NCBI GenBank assembly: GCA_016214955.1
Contig: JACRMN010000011.1
Span: 206,641 to 270,640 of the forward strand
DNA length: 64,000 nt
Direction: 5' to 3'
Origin: Deltaproteobacteria bacterium
Lineage (GTDB): Bacteria; Myxococcota; Myxococcia; Myxococcales; Anaeromyxobacteraceae
Part shown: in pieces, positions 40,573 through 49,027 of the stretch
Position numbering within the stretch: the stretch's first letter is position 1
Layout: each line of letters starts with the position of its first letter
Made by a program: the position numbers and the translations under genes
Notes under the pieces: generated by a model
Database searches by the model: none
What the model saw: the letters and a program-made list of their open reading frames with translations, nothing else
Told to the model about the DNA's origin: nothing

Positions 40573-41552
40573 CCGCGCTCCGCCGCGAAGCCGAGCAGGC
40601 GCTCCGCGTTCCGGTGGTAGAGCCGGTGCAGCGCCGCGCGCGGCAGCCCCAGGCCTCCGGCGGCAGTGCCCTCCGGCACCGGGATGTGGGGGTCGCGGCT
40701 CTCGAAGAAGCGGTACTGGGCCGAGTAGAAGTCCCGCACCTGCGCGGCGTCGCGGCCGACGTTGCGCACTTCGACCTCGTCCTTGCCGGAAAGGCCGAGC
40801 GCCACCGAGGTGCCGAAGAGGAAGCGGTCGGGGTGGGCCAGCACCGCGGCCCGGGCTCCCGCCGGATCGCGGGCCCAGGCGGCGAGCCGCACGCCCACCG
40901 AGACGTGCAGCGCCGGGTGGCGCGCCAGCAGCGCCTGCACCTCGGCCGGCGGCAGATCCAGCCCGAGGGCCAGGAGCGCCAGCCCGGGGCGCCTGCCGGC
41001 GGCGCGCGACAGTGCGGCCACGTCCGCGGGCCCGGCCACCTTCACCGCCACCGGGAGGCGGAGCCGCAGGCACTCCTCGAGCACGCGCTCGAGGGGCGGG
41101 GCGTCGAGGGCCACGGGCCCGCCGGCGTCGAGGAAGAGCCCGGCGGCGCCGGCGGCGCGGCCCGAGGCCACCCGGGCGGCCTCGCGGGCCGACCAGTCCT
41201 CGCCGCAGCAGCCCCGCGGGTCGAGGTTCATGAAGACCTTCACCTGCCCCACGTGCCGGGCCGCGGCGGCGAGCTGCGTCTCGAGGCCGTTGCCGAAGAA
41301 GCCGCCGGTGAGGCTCACCAGCCGGTCGATCCCCTGGGACCGCGCCAGCCGCAGGGCGTGGTCCACCACCGGGCTCTCCAGCCGCTCCTCCACGTCGATG
41401 CGGTCGAAGGGCAGCGGCGCGAAGGGCCCGTCGGCGGGCCGCGCCAGGTCGGGCCGGAGCCGGGAGACGGCAGCACCCACGCCGACGGCCACCGCCAGCG
41501 CCAGGAGCGCCACGCCGCCGATCCGGAGCCAGGCCGCCCGCACGCGCCGCAT
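40569..41552 (-). CDS. Amidohydrolase-like protein, membrane-anchored, inside the B12 operon
   Basis: 327 residues from the ATG at 41552 (an in-frame ATG at 41588 would add 12). One N-terminal membrane segment (GGVALLALAVAVGVGAAV) probably leaves the domain in the periplasm. The C-terminal half matches amidohydrolase-2 (PF04909-like) TIM barrels, including DRFLFGTSVAL and the terminal LYHRNAERLLGF. Classic metal-binding HxH is not visible, so activity is uncertain. Its place between btuC and btuD in a riboswitch-controlled transport operon is unusual. Function unknown. Confidence 0.68.
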   Translation of the reverse strand: MRRVRAAWLRIGGVALLALAVAVGVGAAVSRLRPDLARPADGPFAPLPFDRIDVEERLESPVVDHALRLARSQGIDRLVSLTGGFFGNGLETQLAAAARHVGQVKVFMNLDPRGCCGEDWSAREAARVASGRAAGAAGLFLDAGGPVALDAPPLERVLEECLRLRLPVAVKVAGPADVAALSRAAGRRPGLALLALGLDLPPAEVQALLARHPALHVSVGVRLAAWARDPAGARAAVLAHPDRFLFGTSVALGLSGKDEVEVRNVGRDAAQVRDFYSAQYRFFESRDPHIPVPEGTAAGGLGLPRAALHRLYHRNAERLLGFAAERG

Positions 41553-41654
41553 CCTACACGCCCGACGGCGATCCGGTAGCGAGGCCATCGCCGTGTCCGG
41601 GATGGGGCCCTGACGAGCTTCGCTCGGCCGGGCGGGGGCGTGGCCCGGGCAACG

Positions 41655-42677
41655 TCAGCCTCGCTGCTCGTGGCGGCGAAGCAGCCACAGGAAGAGGGGG
41701 CCGCCGGCGAAGGCGGTGAGCGCGCCCACCGGCGGCTCGCTGCCCAGCGCCAGGAAGGCCACCCGCGCCAGGGCGTCGGCCACCACCAGGAAGGCGGCGC
41801 CGAACAGCGCCGAGGCCGGCACCAGGATGCGGTGGTCCGACCCCAGGATCCGGCGCACCACGTGGGGCACGATGAGCCCCACGAAGCCCACCATGCCCGA
41901 GAGCGCCACCGCCGCGCCGGTGGCGGCGCTGGCCGCCAGCAGCACCACGGCGCGAAGCCGCCCCACCTCCACGCCCAGCGAGGCCGCCTCCTCGTCGCCC
42001 AGCGCCAGCAGGTTGAGCTGCGCCGAGAGCAGCACCAGAGCGCCCACCGCCGCGGCCACCACCAGCGCCGCGGCCAGGAGCGTGCCCGGCGGCTCGTAGC
42101 CGATGGTGCCCATGAGCCAGTAGAGGAGCCGCGCCGCCTGCTCCGGCGGCACCAGCACCTTGAGGATGGTGATGAGCGCGGCGGCGAAGGCGTTGAAGAC
42201 GATGCCCACCAGCAACGCCGCCTCCGGCACCAGCCGCCCGCCGATGCGCCCCACCGCGAAGACCAGCACGGTGGCGCCAGCCGCGCCCCCCACCGCGAAG
42301 GCGGTCACCGGCGAGCCGTGGCCCAGCGCCGCGAGCGGCGCCCAGACCGAGCCCAGCAGCGCCGCCGCCACCAGCGCCAGCGCCCCGCCCAGCGCCGCGC
42401 CGCCGGAGACGCCGAGCACGAAGGGCTCGGCCAGCGGGTTGCGGAGCAGCGCCTGCAGCGCCGTGCCGGAGGCCGCCAGCGCCAGGCCCACCACCGCGCC
42501 CAGCAGCGCGCGCGGCAGCCGCAGGCCGAAGAGGATGGAGCGGTCGGGCTCCTGGCCGGCGAAGGCGGCGGAGAGGGTGACAGGCTGCGCCCCGGTGAGG
42601 CAGGAGAAGGCCAGGGAGGCCGCCACCGCGGCGGCGCCGAGGAGCAGCACCAGCCCGAGGCGCGGGCGCATCCGCAT
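41655..42677 (-). CDS. btuC: Cobalamin ABC transporter permease (BtuC)
   Basis: 340 residues with about ten hydrophobic segments, FecCD family: LPRALLGAVVGLALAASGTALQALLRNPLAEP (in short blocks) and GFVGLIVPHVVRRILGSDHR are strongly conserved. It forms the membrane channel with BtuD. The start (MRMRPRLG) is fixed by the TGATG junction with btuF. A 102-bp gap separates it from the amidohydrolase gene. Confidence 0.92.
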   Translation of the reverse strand: MRMRPRLGLVLLLGAAAVAASLAFSCLTGAQPVTLSAAFAGQEPDRSILFGLRLPRALLGAVVGLALAASGTALQALLRNPLAEPFVLGVSGGAALGGALALVAAALLGSVWAPLAALGHGSPVTAFAVGGAAGATVLVFAVGRIGGRLVPEAALLVGIVFNAFAAALITILKVLVPPEQAARLLYWLMGTIGYEPPGTLLAAALVVAAAVGALVLLSAQLNLLALGDEEAASLGVEVGRLRAVVLLAASAATGAAVALSGMVGFVGLIVPHVVRRILGSDHRILVPASALFGAAFLVVADALARVAFLALGSEPPVGALTAFAGGPLFLWLLRRHEQRG

Positions 42678-43579
42678 CAGCGGGCGGCCTCGGGGTGCAC
42701 CAGGCGGAAGAGCCGCTCCAGGCCGGCGATCATCCGCGGGCCAGGCCGCAGGAGCCCGTCGTCGGGGAGGCGCGCCACCGCCCCGCGCCGCACCGCCGGG
42801 ATGGCGGCGAGCCGCTGGATGCCCTCGGGCGGCTCCCGGGCGGCGGCGTCGATCACCAGGTCGGGATCGTCCACCACCGCCCTCTCCAGCGGGTAGACCG
42901 GCCACGGGCGCGGGCCGGTGGCCACGTTCCTCGCCCCGGCGAGCCGCAGGAGCTCGTCGGCGAAGCTGCCCGGCCCGGCCACCACCAGCGGCTCGCGCCC
43001 GACGACGAAGAGCACCCGTTTCGGCGGGAGCGTGGCCGCCTGGCGCTGCACCCGGTCGGCGGTGGCCCGCAGCTGCGCCGCCAGCCGCTCGCCGCCGGCG
43101 GCGTCGCCGAGCGCGTCGCCCACGAGGCGCGCCGAGGCGTAGACGTCGGCCACGGTGACGATGGGGATGGCCAGGATGGGGAAGGGCCGGCGCGAGGCAC
43201 GCGACAGCTCCGCCAGCCGCCGCACCGCCGGCAGGGCGCCGCCGTCGGTGACCCAGAGCACCAGGTCGGGCTGCAGCCCCAGCACCGCCTCGGGGTTGGG
43301 ATCGAGGAACCCGCCGACGCGCGGCAGCGAGGCCACCGCCGGGTCGTCGTCGAGCCGGGTCACGCCCACCAGCCGGTCGCGGGCGCCGAGCGCCACGAGG
43401 AGGTCGGTGAGGCTGGGCGCGAGCGTGATCACCCGCTGCGGCGGCCGGGCCGGGCGGTTGCCGATCCAGAGCGCGCCGCCCTCGGCCGCCCCCTTGCCGC
43501 TCCAGGCGAGCGGCTCCTCGCCGCGCGCCGGCAGGGCGGCGGCGGCGCAGAGGAGGAGGGCGGCGAGGCGAGAGGTCAT
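42677..43579 (-). CDS. btuF: Periplasmic cobalamin-binding protein (BtuF)
   Basis: 300 residues with signal peptide MTSRLAALLLCAAAALPARG. PBP-2-like helical-backbone domain: RVITLAPSLTDLLVALGARDRLVGVT, PDLVLWVTDGG and FVVGREPLVVAGPGSF. Delivers ligand to BtuCD. Its start overlaps the propeller lipoprotein stop by 4 bp, and it shares one base with btuC. The cobalamin specificity follows from the riboswitch and BtuB. Confidence 0.88.
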   Translation of the reverse strand: MTSRLAALLLCAAAALPARGEEPLAWSGKGAAEGGALWIGNRPARPPQRVITLAPSLTDLLVALGARDRLVGVTRLDDDPAVASLPRVGGFLDPNPEAVLGLQPDLVLWVTDGGALPAVRRLAELSRASRRPFPILAIPIVTVADVYASARLVGDALGDAAGGERLAAQLRATADRVQRQAATLPPKRVLFVVGREPLVVAGPGSFADELLRLAGARNVATGPRPWPVYPLERAVVDDPDLVIDAAAREPPEGIQRLAAIPAVRRGAVARLPDDGLLRPGPRMIAGLERLFRLVHPEAAR

Positions 43580-44961
43580 GGCGCGCAGGCGACGTCGGCC
43601 ACGTAGGCGTACCCGAAGTCGGGCGGTCCGGGGGGAGCATTCAGGGGGCAGACCTCGACGGCCGTGCCCGCGGCCCGCGCCGCCAGGTCGAACGGCAACA
43701 CCTTGCCGCTGGCCATGTCCCCCAGGTAGGCGCGGCCTCCGCAGATGGAGATGCCGTTGGGGAGCACGTCGCCCGTGGAAACCGCCGAGCCCACGGCAGG
43801 CGCGCCGGCGATGCTCACCGGGACGAGGCGGCCCGGCCAGGCAGCCGAGTAGCCAAAGGAGCCGCACGAGACCCAGAGCGTGGTGCCCTGCAGCGCCAGG
43901 TTGCCCGGGTTCCCGCAGGACGCGCCCAGGTCGACGATCGAGACCGCGTCGCCGGCCGCGGTGTCCACCACCGCCAGCCGCCCCGAGCCGGCCGGCTCCA
44001 TGTAGAAGCTGCCGCCGGCGGGGATCTTCAGGTTTGCGAGAGTGGCGTAGACCTTGGTGCCCACCGACAGGAGCCTGCCGGGGAAGGGAAGCCCGGGCGC
44101 GTCGGAGCTGCCGGCGACGCCCGAGAGGTCGATGGAGCCCGACACGCTGGCGCAGGGCAGCCGGCAGGCGCCGGCGACGCAGTGGCGGCCGGGGTCACAG
44201 GTGTCGCCCGCCCCGCAGGCGGGCGGCGCGGCCTCGGCGGAGCAGGCGGAGAGCCCGGCGAGATCGACCACCGCGATGGCCTGGCCGCTGCCGGGGCCGT
44301 AGCCGGTGAGGGCCACGTAGGCCTTGCTCCCCACGAAGGTGATGCCGTGCGGGTTGGGGCCACTCTGCTGGCCGGGGAGCGGAAGCTCGTCGAGGAGGGC
44401 GCCGCCGGCGCCGAGGAAGGCCAGCGTGCCGGTGGCGGCGTTGCTCACGAAGGTGACGCCGCCGTGGACGGCGATGCCCTCGAGGTCGCTCCCGGCGAGC
44501 GCCACCCGCCGCGAGGCCTGGGCCGGGTCCATGGGCACGATGTCCACCGCCGCCGCCGGGAAGCCGCTGGCGGAGAAGAGGAAGCCGTCGGCCGAGGTGA
44601 GCGCGGTGAGGCCGGCGGTGACGCTCCGGCCGGAGCCCGCCGGCGTGAGGTCGGCGGCCCGCGGCAGGAGCTCGGAGGTGGCCGGGCAGCCGACGAACAG
44701 GTCGGGCTGGCAGACCTCGCCGGCGCAGCCGCGGGTGCTGGTGCAGGTCGCGGCGCAGGCCGAGCAGGTGCCGGCGCTGCACACCGTTCCGGCGCCGCAG
44801 GCGTTGCCGCAGGCACCGCAGTTCGCGGAGTCGAGGGCGAGCGAGACGCAGCGGCCGCCGCACTCGGCCTGGCCGGTGGCGCAGACCAGCTCGGTCTTGC
44901 AGGCCGCGAGGAGGACTGCGAGGAGGGCGGCGGCGAGGAGGGTGGGGGCAGGCGTTCTCAT
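43576..44961 (-). CDS. Cys-rich beta-propeller lipoprotein (BtuG-like by position)
   Basis: 461 residues with lipoprotein signal LLAACK (Cys21). Residues about 21-80 carry the myxobacterial Cys-rich module (CGGRCVSL, NCGACGNACGAGTVCSAGTC). The rest is a repeated strand pattern typical of a YVTN/YncE-like propeller: GLTALTSADGFLFSASG, GIAVHGGVTFVSNAATGTLAFL, HGITFVGSKAYVALTG, NGISICGGRAYLGD. A second short Cys cluster sits at about 250-275. Gene order is btuB, this gene, btuF with 4-bp overlaps. BtuG of Bacteroides is also a surface propeller lipoprotein that hands cobalamin to BtuB, but it lacks this Cys module. No sequence homology is claimed. Confidence 0.78.
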   Translation of the reverse strand: MRTPAPTLLAAALLAVLLAACKTELVCATGQAECGGRCVSLALDSANCGACGNACGAGTVCSAGTCSACAATCTSTRGCAGEVCQPDLFVGCPATSELLPRAADLTPAGSGRSVTAGLTALTSADGFLFSASGFPAAAVDIVPMDPAQASRRVALAGSDLEGIAVHGGVTFVSNAATGTLAFLGAGGALLDELPLPGQQSGPNPHGITFVGSKAYVALTGYGPGSGQAIAVVDLAGLSACSAEAAPPACGAGDTCDPGRHCVAGACRLPCASVSGSIDLSGVAGSSDAPGLPFPGRLLSVGTKVYATLANLKIPAGGSFYMEPAGSGRLAVVDTAAGDAVSIVDLGASCGNPGNLALQGTTLWVSCGSFGYSAAWPGRLVPVSIAGAPAVGSAVSTGDVLPNGISICGGRAYLGDMASGKVLPFDLAARAAGTAVEVCPLNAPPGPPDFGYAYVADVACAP

Positions 44962-46868
44962 GGAGCTCCTTCGGGAGAGGACCCGGCGCGGAGGGTGACC
45001 ATCACCATCCGGCTGGGGAGGGGGTTGCCGAGCGGGTCGGAGGCGGTCCGGTCGTCGAGGAGGTTCTTCACCTCGAGGTGCAGCCGCAGCGCCGGCCGCT
45101 GCCAGAGACGCACCGAGCCGCCGGCGTTCCAGATGGTGGCCGCCGGGACCACGGCGGTGTTGGCGAGGTCGCGGTACTGCCTCCCCACCACGTGCACCTC
45201 GGCGTGCAGCTCGGCCGGCCCGGGCGCGACGCCGGCCCGCAGGTAGAGCCGGTGGCGGGCGCGGAAGGGCAGGTCGTTGCCCACCTCCGCCCCGGTGCCG
45301 CGGAGGTTGCGGGTGGCGAGCCAGGTGTAGCTGGCCGAGAAGGTGGCGGAGAGCAGCCGGCGCAGCGGCGCCGAGGCGGCCTCCACCTCCAGGCCCCCCA
45401 CTGCGGCGCGGCCGGCGTTGAAGGCCTTCAGCCTGTCGAAGCTGGCTCGCTGGTAGAGGATGAGCTCCTGGTAGCGCTGGCCGAAGCCGCCCAGGCGGAG
45501 GAGGCCCGGCGCACCCTCGGCCACCAGCGCGGCGTCGGCCGAGAGGCTCACCTCGCTCTGCAGCGCGGGGTTGGGGTCGATGAGCCCCTGGCGCAGGTAG
45601 AGCTCGGCGAAGCTGGGGGCGCGGAAGGCCCGGCCGCCCGAGAGGCGCAGGCCGAGCCACGGGGCCAGCGCCACGCTCGCGCCCACCTTGGCCGAGAGGC
45701 CGCGGAACGGGCCCACGGCGTCGAGCCGCACCGCCGGCGCGAGGCGCACCCGCCCCAGGGAGAGCTCGCCCGAGAGCGCCGCCGAGAGCGCCGCGCGGGA
45801 GTGACCGCCCTCGAGCGCGTCGCCCGCGAGCCGCTCGCCCGAGGCCGCCAGCGCGCCGCGGAGGCGCCCCGGAGCGTGGGCCCAGGAGAGCGTGAGCTCG
45901 CCGCCGGCGGCGGCGCCCCGCTGCCTTGCGGTGAGCGCCGGATCGAGCCGCAGGTCGAGCTGGTCGGCCTGGGCGTGGAGGCGGGCGCCGCCGTCGAGGC
46001 CGGGCAGCAGGTCGGGGACCTCGAGCCGGGCCGCCAGGAGCAGGCGGCCGTCGTCCTGCCAGTCGAGGGGCGTGAGGTGGTACGGCGAGCCCGCCAGCTG
46101 CCGGTGGCCGGCCGAGAGCTGGAGCAGGAGGTCGAGCTGGCCGCCGTACGCGGGCCGGTCGGCCTTCACGAGCAGGCCGCCGCGCAGCGCGGCGTTGTGG
46201 CGGCGCTGCTCGGTGCGGGTGCCGCCGGCGCCGGCGCTCGGGTCGGGGTCGAAGTCGTAGGGGAAGCGGCCGCCGGTGCCGTCGGCCGAGGCCGCGGCGA
46301 AGAGGCTCCAGGGGCCGGCGGCGGCCGCGCCGCTCGCCCCGGCGCTCCAGGTGGCGAAGGAGCCGCCGGAGAGCTCGGCGCGCCAGCCGCCGGCCGCCGG
46401 CCGGGCCGTGACCACGTCGACCACCCCGGCCAGCGCGCCGGAGCCGTAGTAGGCCCCCTCGGCCCCGCGCAGCACCTCGACGCGGGAGATCCAGTGGCGC
46501 GGGATGGAGGCCAGGTCGCCGCCGGCGCCGCCGCTCGCCTGCAGCGGGATGCCGTCGAGCAGCACCAGCACGCCGCTCGCCAGCGAGCCGCGGATGGAGA
46601 CGGTGGCGAGCTGGCCGAGCCCGCCGTACTCCTGCACCGCCACGCCCGGCGCGGTGGCCAGGAGCGCTGCCACGTCCTTGGCCTCGCCGGCGTGGCGCTC
46701 GGCGGGGATCACGGTGGCGGCGGCGGTGGGGTCGCGGGGCCGGGGCGCCCGCTTCCCCTCCACCACCAGCTCCTCGCTCACGGCGGGCGCAGGCTCCTCG
46801 GCGCGCGCCAAGGCGCACGCGAGGGCGAGGGCGCAAGCGCCCCGGCGGCCCCAGGAAGTCGGGCTCAA
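44958..46868 (-). CDS. btuB: TonB-dependent cobalamin receptor (BtuB-like)
   Basis: 636 residues from a TTG at 46868, preceded by AAGGAGA; the signal sequence GACALALACALARAEE follows. The plug domain is clear (VIPAERHAGEAKDVAALLATAPGVAVQEYGG, SIRGSLASGVLVLLDGIPL) and the barrel ends in MVMVTLRAGSSPEGAP. The ATG at 46973 is in frame but lies inside the riboswitch aptamer, so it is not a plausible start. First gene of the riboswitch-controlled operon. Confidence 0.88.
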   Translation of the reverse strand: MSPTSWGRRGACALALACALARAEEPAPAVSEELVVEGKRAPRPRDPTAAATVIPAERHAGEAKDVAALLATAPGVAVQEYGGLGQLATVSIRGSLASGVLVLLDGIPLQASGGAGGDLASIPRHWISRVEVLRGAEGAYYGSGALAGVVDVVTARPAAGGWRAELSGGSFATWSAGASGAAAAGPWSLFAAASADGTGGRFPYDFDPDPSAGAGGTRTEQRRHNAALRGGLLVKADRPAYGGQLDLLLQLSAGHRQLAGSPYHLTPLDWQDDGRLLLAARLEVPDLLPGLDGGARLHAQADQLDLRLDPALTARQRGAAAGGELTLSWAHAPGRLRGALAASGERLAGDALEGGHSRAALSAALSGELSLGRVRLAPAVRLDAVGPFRGLSAKVGASVALAPWLGLRLSGGRAFRAPSFAELYLRQGLIDPNPALQSEVSLSADAALVAEGAPGLLRLGGFGQRYQELILYQRASFDRLKAFNAGRAAVGGLEVEAASAPLRRLLSATFSASYTWLATRNLRGTGAEVGNDLPFRARHRLYLRAGVAPGPAELHAEVHVVGRQYRDLANTAVVPAATIWNAGGSVRLWQRPALRLHLEVKNLLDDRTASDPLGNPLPSRMVMVTLRAGSSPEGAP

Positions 46869-46924
46869 TCCGCGGGTCTCCTTCGGACCCGTGATCAACG
46901 CGGCCGCGACCCATTCGCGGCCGG

Positions 46925-47118
46925 CCCGAAGGGAGGTCTCCTGGCTCCCGGGGTGCGATGGAAGCTGCTCCATCGCGGCACCCGCCGCCTTCCCACCGCG
47001 TGCGGCTGCGGCAGTGGCGACTGCTCTGCGGGTGCTTCACCCCGGCTACAGTGGCGGGACCGCGCCGGCGTTCGACCGGCTTCCCTGTCCTCCGGGCATC
47101 GTGTGCGTGGAACCGTTA
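46925..47118 (-). promoter_or_regulatory. Cobalamin (adenosylcobalamin) riboswitch
   Basis: On the minus strand the B12 box AGCCAGGAGACCT (46934-46946) and the core GGGAAGCCGGTCGAACGCC / GCGGTCCCGCCACTGTAG (about 47047-47085) match the cobalamin riboswitch consensus. About 60 bp separate the aptamer from the TTG start of btuB. The expression platform is not obvious; a GGCCGGCCG segment near 46915-46925 could pair with parts of the leader, so control of translation initiation or termination is possible. High confidence in class. Confidence 0.95.
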
Positions 47119-47138
47119 GCGCCCCGCGCACCGCCAAG

Positions 47139-47456
47139 TCAAGGGTCGTTGGCCGCGCGCAGCGTGGAGCCCTGCGATCCCGCGGTGATGCGCGCCTGGT
47201 TCCCCTGGAGCCAGCGCTTGCCGATGCCCTTCACCTCGGCCACCTCGGCGGGCGACCGGAACGGCCGCCTGCTCCGGTGGGCGACGATGGCCTCGGCGCG
47301 GGTGCGCCCGATGCCCGGCAGCCGCATGAGCTCCGCCACGCCGGCGCGGTTGAGGTCGATGCGCTCGCCGGGCGGAAGCGGATTCTTCTTGGCCAGCGCC
47401 GGCGCCGAAAGGCCGAGCAGCAGGACCGCGGCCAGCGCCCGGAGCCGCCGGCTCAC
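47139..47456 (-). CDS. ComEA-like helix-hairpin-helix protein with signal peptide
   Basis: 105 residues from the GTG at 47456. Signal sequence LRALAAVLLLGLSAPALAKK, then a ComEA-type double HhH: RIDLNRAGVAELMRLPGIGRTRAEAIVAHR and SPAEVAEVKGIGKR. ComEA binds incoming DNA in the periplasm of transformable bacteria. With comM and cinA this makes three competence-family genes in the window, a modest hint of natural transformation. The start overlaps the upstream small gene by 4 bp. Confidence 0.85.
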   Translation of the reverse strand: MSRRLRALAAVLLLGLSAPALAKKNPLPPGERIDLNRAGVAELMRLPGIGRTRAEAIVAHRSRRPFRSPAEVAEVKGIGKRWLQGNQARITAGSQGSTLRAANDP

Positions 47457-47695
47457 GGGTGGGCCTCCGCCCCGTTGCCGTTGCGGGCGGCCTGGGGCCG
47501 GAGCTCCCAGTCGCGCAGCTCCCGCACCTGCAGCTTGTTGGTGCCGATGGGGAAGGCGTCGAGCAGCAGCGTCTGGCTGCCGTCGCGGTTCTGGAAGGCG
47601 GCGCCGATCTTCACCCAGATCGCCTTCTGCCCCTCCTTGCGCTCGATGATCGCGTACACGCCCAGCATCTTCCGCTCCAGGTTTCCGTCGCTCAT
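47453..47695 (-). CDS. Small conserved-looking protein, 80 residues
   Basis: MSDGNLERKMLGVYAIIERKEGQKAIWVKIG, then FQNRDGSQTLLLDAFPIGTNKLQVRE. It resembles the short beta-rich DUF736-type pattern (single-domain, WxKIGxAFxNxDGSxxLxLDAxP). GGAGAGG precedes the ATG at 47695. It overlaps the comEA-like gene by 4 bp, so the two are co-translated. No function assigned. Confidence 0.65.
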   Translation of the reverse strand: MSDGNLERKMLGVYAIIERKEGQKAIWVKIGAAFQNRDGSQTLLLDAFPIGTNKLQVRELRDWELRPQAARNGNGAEAHP

Positions 47696-47836
47696 GGACC
47701 TCTCCGTTCGGTGGAGCCGCGAAAGCGCGGCGGAGGAGGGCAGAGCAGGGGGCGGGCCAGGGCGCCGGCCCGGGAAATCGCGCACCTGCGCGGGCGGGGC
47801 GGCGGCGCGGTGGACCGTGCGGCCGGGGGACGGCCA

Positions 47837-48646
47837 CTACCCGAGCAGCTCGCCGCGCAGCCAGCGGGCCGTGGCCAGGAAGGAGGGGCCGTCGTGGATC
47901 AGGTTGCGACCGCGCTCCACGCCGGAGCGGATCACCCGCGGCGCTCGCGGCCCGTCCCAGCCGCGCTCGGCCAGCAGTGCGGCGGGGTCCACGGGGAACT
48001 CGGGCTCGGAGAAGAGCACGAAGAGGTCGGGGGCGCGGCGCGCCGTCTCCTCGAGCTCCAGGGGCGCGTAGCCGTCGGGCCGGTCGCCGAAGAGGTGCTC
48101 GGCCCCGGCCAGCTCCAGGAGGTCGTGCACGAAGGAGCGGCCGCCGGGGCGGCGCGGGTGGCGGCCGAACCAGAGCTCGGCGTAGGCGCGGGGCCGCCGC
48201 GCCGGCGCGCTCGCGGCCAGCGCGGCGCAGCCCTGCTCCAGCGCGCCGCACAGCGCCCGCGCCTCGGCGAGCCGCCCGGTGAGCGCCCCGAGGGCGACGG
48301 TGTTCTCGAGGATGCCGAAGCGGCTCTGCGGCACCGGCAAGAGGTAGGCCGGCAACCCGGCGGCCGCCAGCCGGCGCGCCAGGGGGAGCTGGACCCCGTC
48401 GGTCACCAGCACCAGGTCGGGCCGCACCGCCCGGATGGCCTCGGGGTCGGCGTCCACGTAGTCGCCCACCACCGGCGCCCGGACCGCGGGCGCGTAGCGG
48501 GCGCAGTAGGGCGAGATCCCCACCACGCTGGCGGCCGCGCCCAGCGCCTCCAGGGTCTCGGTGGCCGACGAGACCAGGCACACCACGCGGGCGTCCCGCC
48601 CCGGCAGGTCGAAGCTGCTCTCCAGCGCGGCGCTGCGGACCTTCAC
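47837..48646 (-). CDS. Leaderless BtuF-like substrate-binding protein
   Basis: 269 residues. The sequence RVVCLVSSATETLEALGAAASVVGIS, RPDLVLVTDGVQLPLARRLA and the C-terminal half follow the FhuD/BtuF-type binding fold. There is no signal peptide, and the start MKVRSAALESSFDLPG has no hydrophobic stretch, so it is likely cytosolic. It lies about 1 kb upstream of the B12 operon, and cytosolic members of this group are found near corrinoid genes. It may bind cobalamin or a precursor in the cytoplasm; that is inference. Confidence 0.72.
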   Translation of the reverse strand: MKVRSAALESSFDLPGRDARVVCLVSSATETLEALGAAASVVGISPYCARYAPAVRAPVVGDYVDADPEAIRAVRPDLVLVTDGVQLPLARRLAAAGLPAYLLPVPQSRFGILENTVALGALTGRLAEARALCGALEQGCAALAASAPARRPRAYAELWFGRHPRRPGGRSFVHDLLELAGAEHLFGDRPDGYAPLELEETARRAPDLFVLFSEPEFPVDPAALLAERGWDGPRAPRVIRSGVERGRNLIHDGPSFLATARWLRGELLG

Positions 48647-48658
48647 GGAGGGAGGAGG

Positions 48659-48967
48659 CTAGTTGAGGGCGCCGGGGAAGTGCGGGTTCTCGCCCAGGTC
48701 GATGACCCCGAAGCGGGCCTCGTACTTCTGGATGTTCTCCTGCAGGGCGAAGAGCAGCCGCTTCATGTGCTTGGGCGTGGTGATGGCGCGGGAGCGCACC
48801 ACGGCCTTGGGGGCCTGCGGCTGCAGGTAGATGAGGTCCAGGGTGAACTCGGTGTCGGTGTGGTTCACCATGGCCATGTTGATGAACGACCCGTTGGCGG
48901 TGGCCGGGTCGATCTCGATCTGGAGCTGGACCGGCTGCGGCGGCGGGGTGGCGGGCTTGTCGGGCAT
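48659..48967 (-). CDS. DUF3467 protein
   Basis: 102 residues: [63 protein letters not shown], in short blocks, is the DUF3467 pattern (NAMVxHTxxEFxLDF). Small soluble protein of unknown function common in delta-proteobacteria. It is 12 bp upstream of the leaderless binding protein gene and divergent from the lipase-like gene. Confidence 0.85.
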   Translation of the reverse strand: MPDKPATPPPQPVQLQIEIDPATANGSFINMAMVNHTDTEFTLDLIYLQPQAPKAVVRSRAITTPKHMKRLLFALQENIQKYEARFGVIDLGENPHFPGALN

Positions 48968-49027
48968 GCCGCAGCGATACCCGAAAGCGCGGCTCGGATG
49001 AAGGGGGGGCCGGGGTACACTCCGACG

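Noticed and set aside
46869..46973. ATG start for btuB at 46973
   Set aside because: It falls in the cobalamin riboswitch; the TTG at 46868 has a ribosome binding site and a signal peptide directly after it.
45078..48071. 997-codon plus-strand ORF opposite btuB and the riboswitch
   Set aside because: It crosses a riboswitch and several genes on the other strand; it is a GC-rich shadow without motifs.
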